A stretch of DNA of 12,069 nucleotides from Synergistaceae bacterium. Lineage in GTDB: Bacteria; Synergistota; Synergistia; Synergistales; Synergistaceae. The notes under the pieces are model-generated. The model saw nothing but the letters and a program-made list of their open reading frames with translations. It had not been told where the DNA came from and searched no databases. Every line of letters begins with the position of its first letter. Position 1 is the first letter of the stretch. The stretch is from NCBI GenBank assembly GCA_031264605.1, contig JAISDQ010000259.1, forward strand, positions 1-12,069, given 5' to 3'. Below, one piece after another: positions 11,764 to 12,069 of this stretch. The translations under genes and the position numbers were made by a program.

Positions 11764-12069
11764 TGAACCAAAAAAACCTAAAAATTATCTGCTCGTGGAC
11801 GGACACGGGCTCGCGTTCCGGGGGTTTTACGCTCTGCCGGGGATGAACGCGCCCGACGGAACGCCCACTAACGCCGTTCTGGGATTTTTCAATATGCTAC
11901 TGAAGGCTGTGGACGAATGGCGGCCCGACGGCATCGGACTTTTTTTCGACCCCAAAGGGCCCACCGCGCGCGATATGATGTACAAAGAGTATAAAGAAGG
12001 CCGTCAGCCCACTCCCGAGGAATTCAAGGCACAGATGCCCATCATTCTCGAACTGGCCGAAGCTCTTGG
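11747..12069 (+). CDS. polA: DNA polymerase I, N-terminal 5'-3' exonuclease region (truncated by window edge)
   Basis: The frame from ATG 11747 stays open to the edge, about 107 residues. After a short charged start it reads YLLVDGHGLAFRGFYAL, then DGTPTNAVLGFFNMLLK, FFDPKGPTARDMMYKEYKEG and RQPTPEEFKAQMPIILEL. These are the hallmarks of the polA 5' nuclease domain, including the metal-binding aspartate of LLVDG and the DxKGPTxR helical-arch region. The enzyme removes RNA primers and fills gaps during replication and repair. A GGAGGG ribosome-binding site lies eight bases upstream. This copy of the duplicated promoter region is the one that serves polA. Whether polymerase and proofreading domains follow cannot be seen. 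Confidence 0.95.
   Translation, partial: MDETASEPKKPKNYLLVDGHGLAFRGFYALPGMNAPDGTPTNAVLGFFNMLLKAVDEWRPDGIGLFFDPKGPTARDMMYKEYKEGRQPTPEEFKAQMPIILELAEAL

Overview
The window looks like a chromosome fragment of a diderm, moderately GC-rich anaerobe, most likely a member of the Synergistota. This assignment is inference. It rests on a tandem DUF3798 (periplasmic-binding-like) protein of a kind I associate with that phylum, a compact glutamyl-tRNA synthetase, and a polytopic-membrane LuxR-type regulator. No rRNA or other marker is present to prove it.

Layout, left to right. (1) 1-464, minus strand: the N-terminal part of an alpha/beta hydrolase that runs off the window edge. (2) 465-1065: a mostly non-coding stretch with several strong inverted repeats and a TATAAT box. 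It also holds a very small helical-protein gene that appears to be split by a 91-bp palindromic element resembling the ends of IS200/IS605 transposons. (3) 1066-2445: a membrane-embedded LuxR-family regulator, followed by a stem-loop with a T-run. The stem-loop sequence is repeated as a second, similar 18-bp dyad 44 bp downstream. (4) 2645-8937: a tightly packed signalling operon. It encodes a membrane-anchored protein with two DUF3798 domains (the second broken by a -1 frameshift at an A6 run), a dCache hybrid histidine kinase (HisKA-HATPase-REC-HPt), and a response regulator with an HD-GYP phosphodiesterase domain. The likely logic is that an extracytoplasmic ligand is sensed by the DUF3798 protein and/or the dCache domain, the signal passes through a His-Asp-His-Asp relay, and the output is cyclic-di-GMP hydrolysis. 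(5) 8996-10351, minus strand: gltX, with a terminator that overlaps its stop codon. (6) 10452-11626: an inserted, more AT-rich cassette of three overlapping or nearly abutting minus-strand genes (DUF3990 ADP-ribosyltransferase-like protein, a 77-aa small protein, DUF3791-like protein), a likely toxin-antitoxin type module. (7) 11747-end, plus strand: the start of polA.

The most striking structural fact is that the cassette in (6) sits between two ungapped 137-bp direct copies of the gltX-polA intergenic junction (10315-10451 and 11627-11763; 13 mismatches by eye). One copy still serves gltX and the other serves polA. The inward-facing halves are debris: a polA start with an early stop, and a 16-codon gltX leader. 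The cassette therefore appears to have arrived together with a duplicate of the junction and to have placed its first gene behind a captured gltX promoter and leader.
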